This document shows positions 1 to 8,536 of a stretch of 33,049 bases of DNA, one piece after another. The notes beneath the pieces were generated by a model, which was not told the origin of the DNA, made no database searches, and saw only the letters and a program-made list of their open reading frames with translations. Position numbers and translations under genes: made by a program. This stretch comes from an uncultured Clostridia bacterium (GTDB lineage: Bacteria; Bacillota; Clostridia; Oscillospirales; Acutalibacteraceae). The DNA lies in assembly GCA_946041635.1 (NCBI GenBank), contig CAMGDG010000009.1, positions 1 to 33,049 of the forward strand, written 5' to 3'. Positions within the stretch are counted from its first letter, which is position 1. Each line of letters starts with the position of its first letter.

Positions 1-5
1 CAATA

Positions 6-686
6 ATGAGCAAGACAAAAAAAATTAAACAAAAAACAACGGGGTTTGACATTTTTTATCGGGTAATAACGGTAATTATGACCGTTGCGATGTATCCGCT
101 GTTTTATTATAAAAATCTTTTATATTTTCAAATTGATCACACTTCCATTTCGAACTTAATAAACACGTTCGCCAACAAAAGCGAACTTCAAATTACATTT
201 GATTATATTTCCCTTGCCGGCCTTCCCAAATGGCTTGAAACAATTAAGCCATACATAGGCGAAGATACCGCCATTGGCGCAGATTTCTTTTCAAACAGTC
301 TTTACCGCCCTGTAATTGTTGCCATTGTTCTAATTGCGGTGGCACTTATATTGGGCCTTGTAATTATCGGTTTTGCGCTTTTCTCAAACAAGGTTAAAGT
401 TATTGCGGCTCTCTCAGGCTCCGGACTTGCTTGCACCATAGCGTCATATATCTCATTTACACAGTTCTTTGCAAAGCCGTTGATCAATGGTGAAATAACG
501 CTTTCCCAGCTTTTCGATGTTCAAAATACAATCGTAAATATGGTTTTAAATTTGGCAGGTGATGTAACGGTATTTCGGCTTGAAGGCGCGTTTTTCTCGG
601 TTTTATTCCTATTGCTTGCGGTTTTCATTTGGTCAATTGCCGTTGTTATCGTAAATAAAAGCGAAGAAAAAGAAAATGAAAAATAA
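6..686 (+). CDS. Uncharacterised four-TM membrane protein
   Basis: I do not recognise this 226-residue protein. It begins with a short lysine-rich tail and then shows about four hydrophobic segments (roughly residues 18-37, 102-125, 130-152 and 195-218). A non-hydrophobic stretch of about 60 residues between the first two is probably exposed outside the cell. The C-terminus is charged (KSEEKENEK). The ATG at base 6 has only five bases before it and the frame stays open to the window edge, so the true start and ribosome binding site may lie outside the window. It converges on the cca operon and ends 15 bases before a strong shared terminator. No catalytic motif is visible; an integral membrane role is the only safe statement. 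Confidence 0.65.
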   Translation: MSKTKKIKQKTTGFDIFYRVITVIMTVAMYPLFYYKNLLYFQIDHTSISNLINTFANKSELQITFDYISLAGLPKWLETIKPYIGEDTAIGADFFSNSLYRPVIVAIVLIAVALILGLVIIGFALFSNKVKVIAALSGSGLACTIASYISFTQFFAKPLINGEITLSQLFDVQNTIVNMVLNLAGDVTVFRLEGAFFSVLFLLLAVFIWSIAVVIVNKSEEKENEK

Positions 687-701
687 CAATTTTCATTAAA
701 C

Positions 702-739
702 AAAAGAACCGTGTTCCGTTAAAGGAATACGGTTCTTTT
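702..739. terminator. Bidirectional intrinsic terminator between convergent genes
   Basis: A 16-bp stem (702-717 pairing with 724-739, one G-T wobble) with a six-base loop gttaaa. It is T-rich on the + side and followed by TTTTGTTT on the - strand. It serves the + strand membrane protein and the - strand cca operon; the cca stop codon sits in the stem base. Confidence 0.9.
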
Positions 740-2085
740 TATTTCTTCTCTATAAACTTTAAAATTTCTTCGTAATCGTTTTTTATTCTTCCGTCGATTA
801 CCCCGTCAAGGCAAATTCGGAGAGCTTCTCCGATTTCTTTTCCCTTATAGCCCATTCGGAGTAAGTCGTTTCCGTTGATTTTCAAATCCTTAACGGAAAA
901 GCACTCTTTTCCCCCTATGATTTCATCAATCATTTCAAGAGTTTTACCGTAAAATTCATCGCCCCTGTAATAATCCGGATTTTGCGCCGAATTATCACAC
1001 CTTTTTATCTCAATCAAATCGTAAATCAGTTCTTCTCCGATTTGTGACATAATCCGCTTAATTCTGCGGCGGTCGGGAGAATTGCTTCCCTGCACCGTTA
1101 TTGGTGAATCGTGAAATTCCACAAGGGTTACAACCTTGTTTTTTGTGTCGTTATCAAATCGAAGCCGAGTCATAATGTTTGCCGTTATTTCTGCGCTCTT
1201 TTTCGGGTGAGAGTAAAAATGCATTTCACCCTTTTCGTCAAAGGAAACGCAGGCAGGCTTTCCTATATCGTGGAAAAGCAAAGCCAAACGGATTGTCTTG
1301 CTCGGTCGGCTCTTTGTCATCGCTTTAAGAGTATGTGTGTAAACATCGTAAATATGATGACGGTTTATCTGTTCAAACCCGATTAAAGGCTTGATCTCAG
1401 GTAAAATCACACCTAATACATCGGAAAACTCCTCTAAAACCTCATAAGCATTTTTTCCGCAGATAAGCTTGACGGTTTCTTCACGGATACGCTCTGCGGA
1501 AATATTTTTAAGCAATTCCTTGCATTTTCTTATGGCGATTTTCGTGTTTTCCTCAATAGTAAAGCCCAGCACGGAGGAAAAACGCAAAGCACGCATTATG
1601 CGGAGTGCGTCCTCACGGAAACGGGTTTCGGCGTCTCCGATACAGCGGATAATGCCGTTATTTATATCCTCAATACCTCCCACAAGGTCGCAAAATCCGT
1701 TTTCAAAGCTATACGCCACACCGTTCACTGTAAAATCACGGCGTATAACATCGTCACGCAGGGAGCGGGAGAACTCAACGCTGTCCGGGTGGCGGTTATC
1801 GGAATACTCCCCCTCGCTTCTGTATGTTGTTATCTCAACAGGCTCGCCCTCTAAAAGGACCGTTACGGTGCCGTGCTTTATCCCTGTTTCGATTACATTA
1901 TAATCCTTAAAAACATCTTCAACCTCATATGGCGTGGCATTTGTGGTAACATCAATGTCCCCTATGGGCAAGCCCATAAGGTAATCACGCACGCTTCCGC
2001 CTATGAGAAACGCCTCAAAGCCGCCCTCTTTCAGCATTTCGAGAGCGGTTTTTGCGGCGCTTTTAAAATTATTCTCCCTTTTCAC
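739..2085 (-). CDS. cca: CCA tRNA nucleotidyltransferase with HD domain
   Basis: Adds or repairs the 3'-CCA end of tRNAs in the cytoplasm, using CTP and ATP without a template. Class II signatures are clear: GGSVRD at residues 29-34, the metal-binding DID at 43-45, the RRDFTVN segment near 115-121, and EDALRIMRALRF near 158-169. A C-terminal HD domain follows (HDIGKP at 272-277), as in CCA-adding enzymes with extra phosphohydrolase activity. The open frame extends 29 codons further upstream, but that part overlaps the preceding gene and looks non-coding. I choose the GTG at 2083-2085, which follows AGAGG by nine bases and gives 448 residues, with GGSVRD at the family's usual distance from the start. 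It overlaps the TSCPD gene by 17 bases and is last in a five-gene operon, suggesting translational coupling. Confidence 0.93.
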   Translation of the reverse strand: MKRENNFKSAAKTALEMLKEGGFEAFLIGGSVRDYLMGLPIGDIDVTTNATPYEVEDVFKDYNVIETGIKHGTVTVLLEGEPVEITTYRSEGEYSDNRHPDSVEFSRSLRDDVIRRDFTVNGVAYSFENGFCDLVGGIEDINNGIIRCIGDAETRFREDALRIMRALRFSSVLGFTIEENTKIAIRKCKELLKNISAERIREETVKLICGKNAYEVLEEFSDVLGVILPEIKPLIGFEQINRHHIYDVYTHTLKAMTKSRPSKTIRLALLFHDIGKPACVSFDEKGEMHFYSHPKKSAEITANIMTRLRFDNDTKNKVVTLVEFHDSPITVQGSNSPDRRRIKRIMSQIGEELIYDLIEIKRCDNSAQNPDYYRGDEFYGKTLEMIDEIIGGKECFSVKDLKINGNDLLRMGYKGKEIGEALRICLDGVIDGRIKNDYEEILKFIEKK

Positions 2086-2329
2086 TTTCCAACGCCTCTT
2101 GAAGAGCCACCGCCAACTGGTCGGGGCACGAGGTTTTCTTAAAGCCGCAGGTAATGCCTTTAAAAGTATCAATAACCTCTGTGGCAGGCTTGCCCTTTAC
2201 GATGGCAGAAATTCCTTTTAAATTACCGTTACAGCCGCCGTAAAAAACAACATCCTTAATAATTCCGTTTTCCAGTTCGAAATCAATCTGCCCCGAACAG
2301 GTGCCTTTTGTTCTGTATGAATATTTCAT
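2069..2329 (-). CDS. TSCPD domain-containing protein (TIGR03905-type)
   Basis: An 86-residue protein with the family-defining TSCPDQLA motif near the C-terminus and a YGGCNGN segment in the middle. The family occurs as small stand-alone proteins in Clostridia and as a C-terminal piece of some vitamin B12-dependent ribonucleotide reductases. The conserved cysteines suggest metal or redox chemistry, but the role of the free-standing form is not established. The start follows AAAGGA by about eight bases. It begins four bases after the ksgA stop and its end overlaps cca, so it is an internal operon gene. Confidence 0.85.
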   Translation of the reverse strand: MKYSYRTKGTCSGQIDFELENGIIKDVVFYGGCNGNLKGISAIVKGKPATEVIDTFKGITCGFKKTSCPDQLAVALQEALESEKGE

Positions 2330-2333
2330 TTTT

Positions 2334-3215
2334 TTAATCCTTTACTTTAAATATTTCATTGGACAAATTCACAAGCTGCTCCATTGTAAGTGCTTCTGCC
2401 CTTGCATTTTCTGAAACACCTGCATTTTTAACCGCTTGTGCAATTTTGCTTTTTTCAATGCCCATTCCGCTTGAAAGGGCGTTTAGTACCGTTTTTCTCC
2501 TCTGGGAAAAGGCGGCTTTAACCGTTTGAAAGAAAAGCTTTTCGTCAATAACGGGATAATCTCCCTTTTGTGTTAAATCAAGCTCAATAACACAGCTATC
2601 CACCTTGGGGCTGGGAAAAAACGAGCCACGGGACACATCAAAAAGTTTTCTCGCCTTTGCATAATAATTTACAGCAACGGTAACGGCTCCGCTTTCTCTT
2701 GTGCCAACCTTGGCGCAAAGACGGTCGCCCGCCTCTTTCTGCACCATTACGATTATCTTTTTAAAGGGTAGTTTTTCCTCCAAAAGCCGCATAATTACGG
2801 GAGATGTGATGTAATATGGCAGATTTGCGCAAACAAACACCTCCATACCGTCAAAATGCTCCGCTATTACTTTTTTAAGGTCGATTTTTAAAATATCGCC
2901 GTTTATAAGAGTAAGATTTTCATAGCCCGACAGAGTATCGTTAAGCACGGGGAAAAGACGGGTATCAAGCTCAACGCACACTACTTTATCGCACCGTTCC
3001 AAGAGCTCCTTGGTAAGCACTCCAACGCCTGCGCCTATTTCAAGTACGCCTGTTTTGTTATCGGTGCTTTCCCTGACAGCCTCCGCCATTTTGGGGCAAA
3101 CCGTGGGATTTACAAGGAAATTCTGCCCAAGGCCTTTTGAAAATGTAACGCCGTGCTCCCCCATTACTCTTTTTATAACCGAAAGGTCGGTAAGAGTGTA
3201 GTTTTTCTTATCCAA
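2334..3215 (-). CDS. rsmA: 16S rRNA (A1518/A1519-N6) dimethyltransferase
   Basis: KsgA/RsmA dimethylates two adjacent adenines in the 3' hairpin of 16S rRNA with S-adenosylmethionine, a late step of 30S assembly. The family signatures are present: LGQNFL at residues 29-34, the SAM-binding LEIGAGVG at 58-65, the acidic residue of VELD near 81-84, and the adenine-specific NLPY at 131-134. The C-terminal helical domain contains the usual FSQRRKT stretch. The start is a TTG at 3213-3215 preceded by AAGGA; this puts LGQNFL about 28 residues in, typical of the family. It overlaps the upstream aminotransferase by eight bases and the next gene starts four bases after it. Length 293 aa is normal. Confidence 0.95.
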   Translation of the reverse strand: MDKKNYTLTDLSVIKRVMGEHGVTFSKGLGQNFLVNPTVCPKMAEAVRESTDNKTGVLEIGAGVGVLTKELLERCDKVVCVELDTRLFPVLNDTLSGYENLTLINGDILKIDLKKVIAEHFDGMEVFVCANLPYYITSPVIMRLLEEKLPFKKIIVMVQKEAGDRLCAKVGTRESGAVTVAVNYYAKARKLFDVSRGSFFPSPKVDSCVIELDLTQKGDYPVIDEKLFFQTVKAAFSQRRKTVLNALSSGMGIEKSKIAQAVKNAGVSENARAEALTMEQLVNLSNEIFKVKD

Positions 3216-4395
3216 TATATTTTTCCTTAACTTTTCCTAAAATTTTCATACCCTCAACGATTTTTTCATTGGAGGGCGTGGAGAAATTCATTCTGAAACA
3301 GTTTGTTTCCTCATCGTTTATCATAAACGCCGTACCGGGAACAACCGCAACCTTGTTTGCAATACATTCCTTTACAAATTCAATCATATCAACATTTTCA
3401 GGCAATTTGCACCATACGAACAGGCCGCCCTCGGGACGGACATATTCTACAAAATCGCCCAATTCCGAATCAATAAGGTCGCACATAAGGTTCAGCTTTT
3501 CACGGTAAATTCCGCGGATTTTCTCAATGTGAGCGTTAATATCATACTCCGCCATCCATTTATCCACAAGCATTTGTGAAAACACGGGCGTATGAACATC
3601 CGCAGCCTGCTTGCCCACCGTCATTTTTGCAACAATGGGTGCGGGAGCGCAAATATAGCCCACACGGATGCCCGGTGCCAGAAGCTTTGAGAAAGATCCT
3701 GCGTAAATAACAATTCCGTCCTCATCAAAGCTCTTGATTGAGGGAACCTCTTCACCTGCAACTCTCAAATCGCCGTAAGGGTTGTCCTCCACAATAAGAA
3801 GGCCATATTTTTTTGCAATTTCATAAACAGCCTTTCTCTTTTTAAGACTCATAGTGACTCCCGAGGGGTTCTGGAAATTGGGAATTGTATAGATAAAACG
3901 GGGATTTTCAGCGGTTTTAATAGCGTTTTCAAGCTGTTCTATATTCATTCCGTCCGCCTCAACATCAACGCCGGCAAGCTTACAGCCGTAAGAACGGAAG
4001 CAGTTTAATGAGCCGATAAAGGAGGGGCGTTCGCATATAACCGTGTCGCCGAAATCGCACAGCGCCTTTGTTGCAAGGTCCATAACCTGCTGTGCGCCCG
4101 AAGTTATAATAAGGCTGTCGAACTCTCTGCCGATATTGAATTTTTCCTTTAAATAGCCCGTCATACGGTTACGCAGAGGCGTGTAGCCCTCGGTAACGCC
4201 GTACTGCAAAGCTGTAACGGGTTCTTTTTCAAATATTTCCGCTGAAATCTTCTTAACTTCCTCAATGGGGAAAGCCGCCGCATCCGGGTTGCCCGCCGCA
4301 AAGGGAATTATTGCAGGGTCCTGCGTGGCTTTAAGTATTTCACGGATTGCAGAGGGCTGAAGCCCCGAAATTCTTTTTGAAAAATTGTACTCCAT
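3208..4395 (-). CDS. PLP-dependent class I/II aminotransferase (2-aminoadipate/LysN-like)
   Basis: A 395-residue fold-type I aminotransferase. The PLP-binding lysine is K237 in SFSKLLAPGIRVGY. NPSG (about 177-180) and EDNPYGDL (203-210) supply the conserved asparagine, aspartate and tyrosine contacts. The sequence resembles the free-standing catalytic domain of MocR/LysN-type enzymes (no N-terminal GntR DNA-binding domain here), often annotated as 2-aminoadipate or aromatic aminotransferases. Substrate cannot be decided from sequence. The ATG follows AAGGTGA by a good distance. It lies 11 bases after the patatin gene and overlaps ksgA by eight bases, so it shares their transcript although no common pathway is obvious. 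Confidence 0.9.
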   Translation of the reverse strand: MEYNFSKRISGLQPSAIREILKATQDPAIIPFAAGNPDAAAFPIEEVKKISAEIFEKEPVTALQYGVTEGYTPLRNRMTGYLKEKFNIGREFDSLIITSGAQQVMDLATKALCDFGDTVICERPSFIGSLNCFRSYGCKLAGVDVEADGMNIEQLENAIKTAENPRFIYTIPNFQNPSGVTMSLKKRKAVYEIAKKYGLLIVEDNPYGDLRVAGEEVPSIKSFDEDGIVIYAGSFSKLLAPGIRVGYICAPAPIVAKMTVGKQAADVHTPVFSQMLVDKWMAEYDINAHIEKIRGIYREKLNLMCDLIDSELGDFVEYVRPEGGLFVWCKLPENVDMIEFVKECIANKVAVVPGTAFMINDEETNCFRMNFSTPSNEKIVEGMKILGKVKEKYIG

Positions 4396-4406
4396 TTTAT
4401 ATCACC

Positions 4407-5276
4407 TTAATCGTTTATAGTATCCTGTTTTCTGACAAAGTCCTTTATATCCTGCAATCTTTGCAAGCAGTCAAGCCGACCTCTGTCATAGCAGGCGTCA
4501 AGCTTTGTCCGTGAAAGAGCAACCTCCCACACATCAAGCGGTCTTTCGCTTTGCACAACAATTGCCCTGCCCTCGTTTTCAAGCTTATCAATGAGTTTCA
4601 GAGTTTCGTTGTACTTTATGTGACGCTGTTCCAAAGACTCTGCAACCTTAGGATAATCGGACAGTATTTTTTTATAAACGGGAGGCAGTGCCTCGGGCCG
4701 TTTTTGAAAGCCTTTTTCACGGGTAAGCACTATAACAAGCCTGTCGCACCCGTCCTCCAACGCTTTTTTTACCGGTATGGAATCGGCAACGCCGCCGTCA
4801 AAATACGGTATTCCGTTAATCATTACGGGCTGACAGAATATGGGCACCGCACAGCTTGCCTTAAAGGGGTCAAGGGTGTTATTCTCCACAAGAAAATCCT
4901 TTGTAAAGTATTCGTCCTGCCCTGTCAGCGCATTTGTAACGCCGATTACAAGCTCCGTTTCATCACGGTAAAACTCATCAAAATCGAAAGGCTCCAAATC
5001 ATACGCCATACCGTCAACTATAAAATCAAGTCCGAAAAACGAGTGGTGCTTTAAAAGAGGGTCAACCCCCATAAAGCGTTTATCGTGAATATAATTGGTA
5101 TTGCACCTATAAGCCCTGCCGTTTTGCTTTGAAATATATGAAGCGGAATTGCCCGCCCCTGCGGAAACGCCTATAAGATAATCAAAAAATATGCTGTTTT
5201 CCAAAAGAACATCAAGCACACCTGCGTTATAGACGGCACGCATTGCGCCGCCCTCTACAACTATTCCCGTTTTCAC
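4407..5276 (-). CDS. Patatin-like phospholipase family protein
   Basis: A 289-residue cytoplasmic serine hydrolase of the patatin/RssA-like group. The oxyanion-hole GGAMR motif is at residues 9-13, the nucleophile S38 lies in GVSAG (36-40), and the dyad aspartate is D160 in DGG (160-162). There is no signal peptide or membrane segment. The length and motifs match bacterial YjjU-type patatins, which act on acyl-ester lipids; the substrate here is unknown. The start is GTG at 5274-5276 with GGGGTGA six bases upstream. It is the first gene of the five-gene minus-strand operon ending with cca. I found no convincing -35/-10 pair upstream of it. Confidence 0.9.
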   Translation of the reverse strand: MKTGIVVEGGAMRAVYNAGVLDVLLENSIFFDYLIGVSAGAGNSASYISKQNGRAYRCNTNYIHDKRFMGVDPLLKHHSFFGLDFIVDGMAYDLEPFDFDEFYRDETELVIGVTNALTGQDEYFTKDFLVENNTLDPFKASCAVPIFCQPVMINGIPYFDGGVADSIPVKKALEDGCDRLVIVLTREKGFQKRPEALPPVYKKILSDYPKVAESLEQRHIKYNETLKLIDKLENEGRAIVVQSERPLDVWEVALSRTKLDACYDRGRLDCLQRLQDIKDFVRKQDTIND

Positions 5277-5418
5277 TTACGGTCACCCCAAAAAATCTGT
5301 ATAATAAAGTATATTTGCAATAATTTGTTGTATTACGCATAACTGCCGATATTTTACCACATACGCCGCTGTTTTTCAAGGTGCTTAATAATACCTTAAA
5401 TAAATAAAAACAAAACAG
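5277..5418. other. AT-rich intergenic region between divergent operons
   Basis: About 140 AT-rich bases separate the minus-strand patatin operon from proBA. The minus-strand promoter must lie here (AT-rich stretch near 5295-5330) but no pair with good spacing stands out. No hairpin or T-box-like structure was recognised in front of proBA. Confidence 0.4.
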
Positions 5419-5447
5419 TTGTTAAACCGTGAAAAGTATGGTAAAAT
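5419..5447 (+). promoter_or_regulatory. Sigma-A-type promoter of proBA
   Basis: TTGTTA (5419-5424), a 17-base spacer, then TAAAAT (5442-5447). The expected transcription start near 5454 lies after an upstream in-frame ATG at 5451, which supports the downstream ATG at 5478 as the proB start. Confidence 0.75.
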
Positions 5448-5477
5448 AAAATGATATTTTATGTCAGGAGCAGAAAA

Positions 5478-6266
5478 ATGGCTGTTTTGAAGGATGTTAA
5501 GCGTATTGTTGTTAAGGTTGGCACCTCAACTCTTACATACAGTACGGGCAAAACGAATATAAGAAGAATGCACAAGCTTGTGAGCGTGCTTTCCGATATT
5601 GTAAATTCAGGAATTGAGGTAGCCCTTGTAACAAGCGGAGCAATCGGCGTGGGTGCAGGCAAATTGGGACTTCCCGAAAAGCCCCGTGATACGGCGGGAA
5701 AGCAGGCGGCGGCAACTATCGGTCAATGCGAGCTTATGTTTATGTACGATAAGCTTTTCGGCGAATACGGTCACACCGTAGGTCAGCTTCTCATAACAAA
5801 AAGCGATGTTGAGAACGACGAAAGGCGGCAAAATCTTATAAACACCTTTAACAGGCTGTTCGATTTCGGAGCAATTCCCGTTATAAATGAAAACGACAGC
5901 GTTGCGGTTGAAGAAATTGTTTACGGCGACAACGACTCGCTTTCGGCAATCGTTGCAAAGCTTATAGGAGCCGACGCTCTTATTATTCTCACGGATATTG
6001 ACGGCCTTTACGATGCAAATCCCACAGAAAACGAAGACGCAAAGCTTATTCCCCTTGTAACGGAAATAAACGACGAGCTTTTCGCCATTGCAGGCGGTCA
6101 CGGCTCACGCTTCGGCACGGGCGGAATGGTAACAAAGCTCCATGCGGCGCAAATCGCCATGGAGGCAGGAATTGATACAATTGTTATGAACGGGGAAAAC
6201 CCCACGGAAATTTATAAAGCTCTTGACGGCAAGCAGACAGGTACATTTTTTAAGGGCAGGAATTAG
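5478..6266 (+). CDS. proB: Glutamate 5-kinase, short form without PUA domain
   Basis: Phosphorylates glutamate to gamma-glutamyl phosphate, the first step of proline synthesis. The amino-acid-kinase fold is evident: VVKVGTSTL near residues 11-19, TSGAIGVGAGKLG, the IPVINENDSV substrate loop, and GTGGMVTKLHAA near the nucleotide site. The ATG at 5478 follows AGGAG by eight bases. The upstream ATG at 5451 has no ribosome site and would sit at the predicted transcript 5' end. The 262-residue protein stops just after the kinase domain and so lacks the C-terminal PUA domain of the roughly 367-residue E. coli enzyme; short forms are known in Firmicutes. proA starts two bases after the stop, so the pair is co-translated. 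Confidence 0.95.
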   Translation: MAVLKDVKRIVVKVGTSTLTYSTGKTNIRRMHKLVSVLSDIVNSGIEVALVTSGAIGVGAGKLGLPEKPRDTAGKQAAATIGQCELMFMYDKLFGEYGHTVGQLLITKSDVENDERRQNLINTFNRLFDFGAIPVINENDSVAVEEIVYGDNDSLSAIVAKLIGADALIILTDIDGLYDANPTENEDAKLIPLVTEINDELFAIAGGHGSRFGTGGMVTKLHAAQIAMEAGIDTIVMNGENPTEIYKALDGKQTGTFFKGRN

Positions 6267-6268
6267 AT

Positions 6269-7507
6269 ATGCTTAACGAAATCGGTAAAAGGGCAAAAGA
6301 CGCCGCGGCAAAATTAGCCGTTACCTCAACGGAAGATAAAAACAGAATACTTCAAGCCATGGCGGACGCCTTGCGTGAAAACCGTAAAAAAATTCTTGAA
6401 GCAAACTCAGAAGATATAGAAAACGGCAGAAAAAACGGTATGGCAGACACACTCATTGACCGCCTGATGCTGAATGACGAAAGAATTGAGGGTATGGCGC
6501 AGGGCATTGAGGGCGTTATTTCCCTCCCAGACCCTGTCGGCAGAGTGCTTTGGGAAACAGAACGGCCAAACGGTCTTAAAATTCAGCGTGTCAGCGTACC
6601 CTTGGGGGTAATCGGCATTATCTACGAGGCTCGTCCCAATGTTACAAGCGATGCGGCGGCTTTGGCGGTTAAAGCAGGCAACGCCGCAATTCTCAGGGGC
6701 GGTAAAGAGGCATTTTGCTCCAACGCCTGCATAACGGATATAATGAGAAGTGCCGTTCAAAACGCAGGATTTAACCCCGATATTATAGACCTTGTCCGTG
6801 ACACTTCAAGAGAGAGTGCAACGGCAATGATGAAAATGAACAAGTATATTGATGTGCTTATTCCTCGGGGCAGCGCTTCACTTATAAATGCGGTAGTGGA
6901 AAATTCAACCGTACCCGTAATTGAAACAGGCGTTGGCAACTGTCACATTTACATAGACCGTGACGCAGATATTGATATGGCGGCAAACATTGTATTCAAT
7001 GCGAAAACACAGCGTATTTCTGTTTGCAACACAGCGGAAAGTCTGCTTATTCACAAGGATATTGCAGAGCTCGCCCTGATAGCGGTCAAAGCCCGTCTTG
7101 ACGAAAAAGGCGTTACACTTTACGGCGACGAAATATGCCGTGAAATATGCCCCGATATTGAAAAAGCAACGGAAGATGATTGGGCAAGAGAGTATCTTGA
7201 CTATAAAATGTCCGTTAAAATCGTTTCTTCTCTTGACGAGGCGATGGAACATATCAGAAAATACTCCTCGGGTCACAGCGAAAGCATAATTACGGAAAAT
7301 ATTGACGCCGCTGAAAAATTCCTTTCGGGCGTTGACTCGGCGGCGGTTTATCACAATGCCAGCACACGGTTTACCGACGGCGGCGAGTTCGGCTTCGGTG
7401 CGGAAATCGGTATTTCTACGCAAAAACTTCACGCAAGAGGTCCCTTGGGGCTTCCACAGCTTAATTCCTTTAAATACAAAATATACGGCAACGGTCAGAT
7501 AAGGTAG
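6269..7507 (+). CDS. proA: Gamma-glutamyl phosphate reductase
   Basis: Reduces gamma-glutamyl phosphate to glutamate-5-semialdehyde with NADPH, the second step of proline synthesis. The 412-residue length is standard. An aldehyde dehydrogenase fold is shown by VSVPLGVIGIIYEARPNVT, the GNAAILRGGKEA segment, PVIETGVGNCHIYID, and the catalytic cysteine in QRISVCNTAE. The C-terminal RFTDGGEFGFGAEIGISTQ block is diagnostic for ProA. The ATG is preceded by AGGA at seven bases. It follows proB directly and is followed ten bases later by a membrane-anchored unknown protein. proC is not in the window. Confidence 0.97.
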   Translation: MLNEIGKRAKDAAAKLAVTSTEDKNRILQAMADALRENRKKILEANSEDIENGRKNGMADTLIDRLMLNDERIEGMAQGIEGVISLPDPVGRVLWETERPNGLKIQRVSVPLGVIGIIYEARPNVTSDAAALAVKAGNAAILRGGKEAFCSNACITDIMRSAVQNAGFNPDIIDLVRDTSRESATAMMKMNKYIDVLIPRGSASLINAVVENSTVPVIETGVGNCHIYIDRDADIDMAANIVFNAKTQRISVCNTAESLLIHKDIAELALIAVKARLDEKGVTLYGDEICREICPDIEKATEDDWAREYLDYKMSVKIVSSLDEAMEHIRKYSSGHSESIITENIDAAEKFLSGVDSAAVYHNASTRFTDGGEFGFGAEIGISTQKLHARGPLGLPQLNSFKYKIYGNGQIR

Positions 7508-7517
7508 GTGCTGCAAT

Positions 7518-8330
7518 ATGTCAGAATCCAAAAAAATTAAACACAGCGGCAGTCACAAGGCGGCTTTCCCCGTAGGAATGCTGATTATTCTTCTTGCCGC
7601 CGTGGGCGTTGTTGCGATTGTAATTTCAGCGGTAAAGGGTATATCAACCGCCGTTGAAAACCGCAAAAACTTTGATGAATACAATCGCCTTTTAACTCCC
7701 GTTGTTCTCATTGACCCCGACACTTTCGACGATATTACAAAGGCTGATATGAACCAGCTTATTGAAATTTCTGTGTGGTCGCTTTTAAAAAGTGATATTT
7801 CCCCCGATAAATATGCAGGTACGGGCAGCGGTCTTTCTATTCCCAAAGGCGATGTTGAAACGGAATTCAAAAAACTTTTCGGTACGGAAATTGCCCCCGT
7901 CCACGCAACCGTTGAGGGTTACGGATACGAATTTACATATGACGAAGCATCGGGAACATACACAATTCCCCTTACGGGAATCGTGCCTATTTACACCCCC
8001 AAGGTTGTTGACAAAAAGACCTCGGAGCACACAGTTGTGCTGACCGTGGCGTGCCTTGCAGGTGACGCATGGGAACAGGGCGATAACGGCGAGATGATTG
8101 AGCCTTCCCCCGACAAGTATCTCAAAATAACTCTGCGTGAAAAGGACGGCAGTCTGTTCATTTCCGCAATTCAGAACACAACAACTCCCGAAACGGCAAC
8201 AACCGTATCGCAAAGCGAAACAACCACCGAAAACAAGGATTTGTTGGCTCAGGCAGAGCAGGTTGCAAGCGACACAACCGCCGCAACCGAGGGTGAAAGC
8301 TCGTCTGAGGAAAGCACCTCCGCCGCATAG
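7518..8330 (+). CDS. Membrane-anchored protein with Ser/Thr-rich tail, unknown function
   Basis: A 270-residue protein I do not recognise. A lysine-rich N-terminus precedes one hydrophobic segment (about residues 18-42). The rest should lie outside the membrane: a folded domain (about 50-215) followed by a low-complexity tail rich in Thr, Ser, Glu and Ala (about 220-270), as in cell-wall spacer regions. No sortase signal is present. The ATG at 7518 is preceded by AGGTG at seven bases. It starts ten bases after proA and probably shares the proBA transcript, but nothing in it suggests proline chemistry; the linkage may be only positional. Confidence 0.75.
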   Translation: MSESKKIKHSGSHKAAFPVGMLIILLAAVGVVAIVISAVKGISTAVENRKNFDEYNRLLTPVVLIDPDTFDDITKADMNQLIEISVWSLLKSDISPDKYAGTGSGLSIPKGDVETEFKKLFGTEIAPVHATVEGYGYEFTYDEASGTYTIPLTGIVPIYTPKVVDKKTSEHTVVLTVACLAGDAWEQGDNGEMIEPSPDKYLKITLREKDGSLFISAIQNTTTPETATTVSQSETTTENKDLLAQAEQVASDTTAATEGESSSEESTSAA

Positions 8331-8536
8331 CAAAGTCGGAGCATCTCTTTTGAAACACTCCGACGGAATTTATATCATATCTGCACGGGGCGTACAGGCT
8401 GTTTTAAAAAGCAGGGCTTACCTGTGTCCGCTTTGCAGTTATCTTACTACATAGTATGCTTTTTTGCGGACAAGTGACAGTTTAAAAATTCAGAAAACAC
8501 ATATAATACAAAGAACATATTAAGCGAGGTAAATTT
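8331..8536 (+). other. Intergenic region with hairpins upstream of prfB
   Basis: Contains a 7-bp inverted repeat GTCGGAG/CTCCGAC (8335-8341 and 8358-8364) without a T-run, so it is a weak terminator candidate for the proBA transcript. A second repeat GTCCGC/GCGGAC (8426-8431 and 8466-8471) encloses a near-palindrome TACTACATAGTA. No gene is supported here. Confidence 0.4.
8502..8507 (+). promoter_or_regulatory. Putative prfB promoter -10 element
   Basis: A consensus TATAAT lies 30 bases before the prfB start. No good -35 hexamer is seen at 16-18 bases; GTGACA at 8474-8479 is too far upstream. Tentative. Confidence 0.4.

Noticed and set aside
5277-5477. T-box or proline riboswitch in front of proBA
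   Set aside because: The predicted transcript leader is only about 24 bases, too short for any such element.
7785-8333. Cysteine/glycine-rich frame antisense to the 270-residue membrane protein
   Set aside because: The apparent Cys richness comes from reading the Thr/Ala-rich tail backwards; no start signals.
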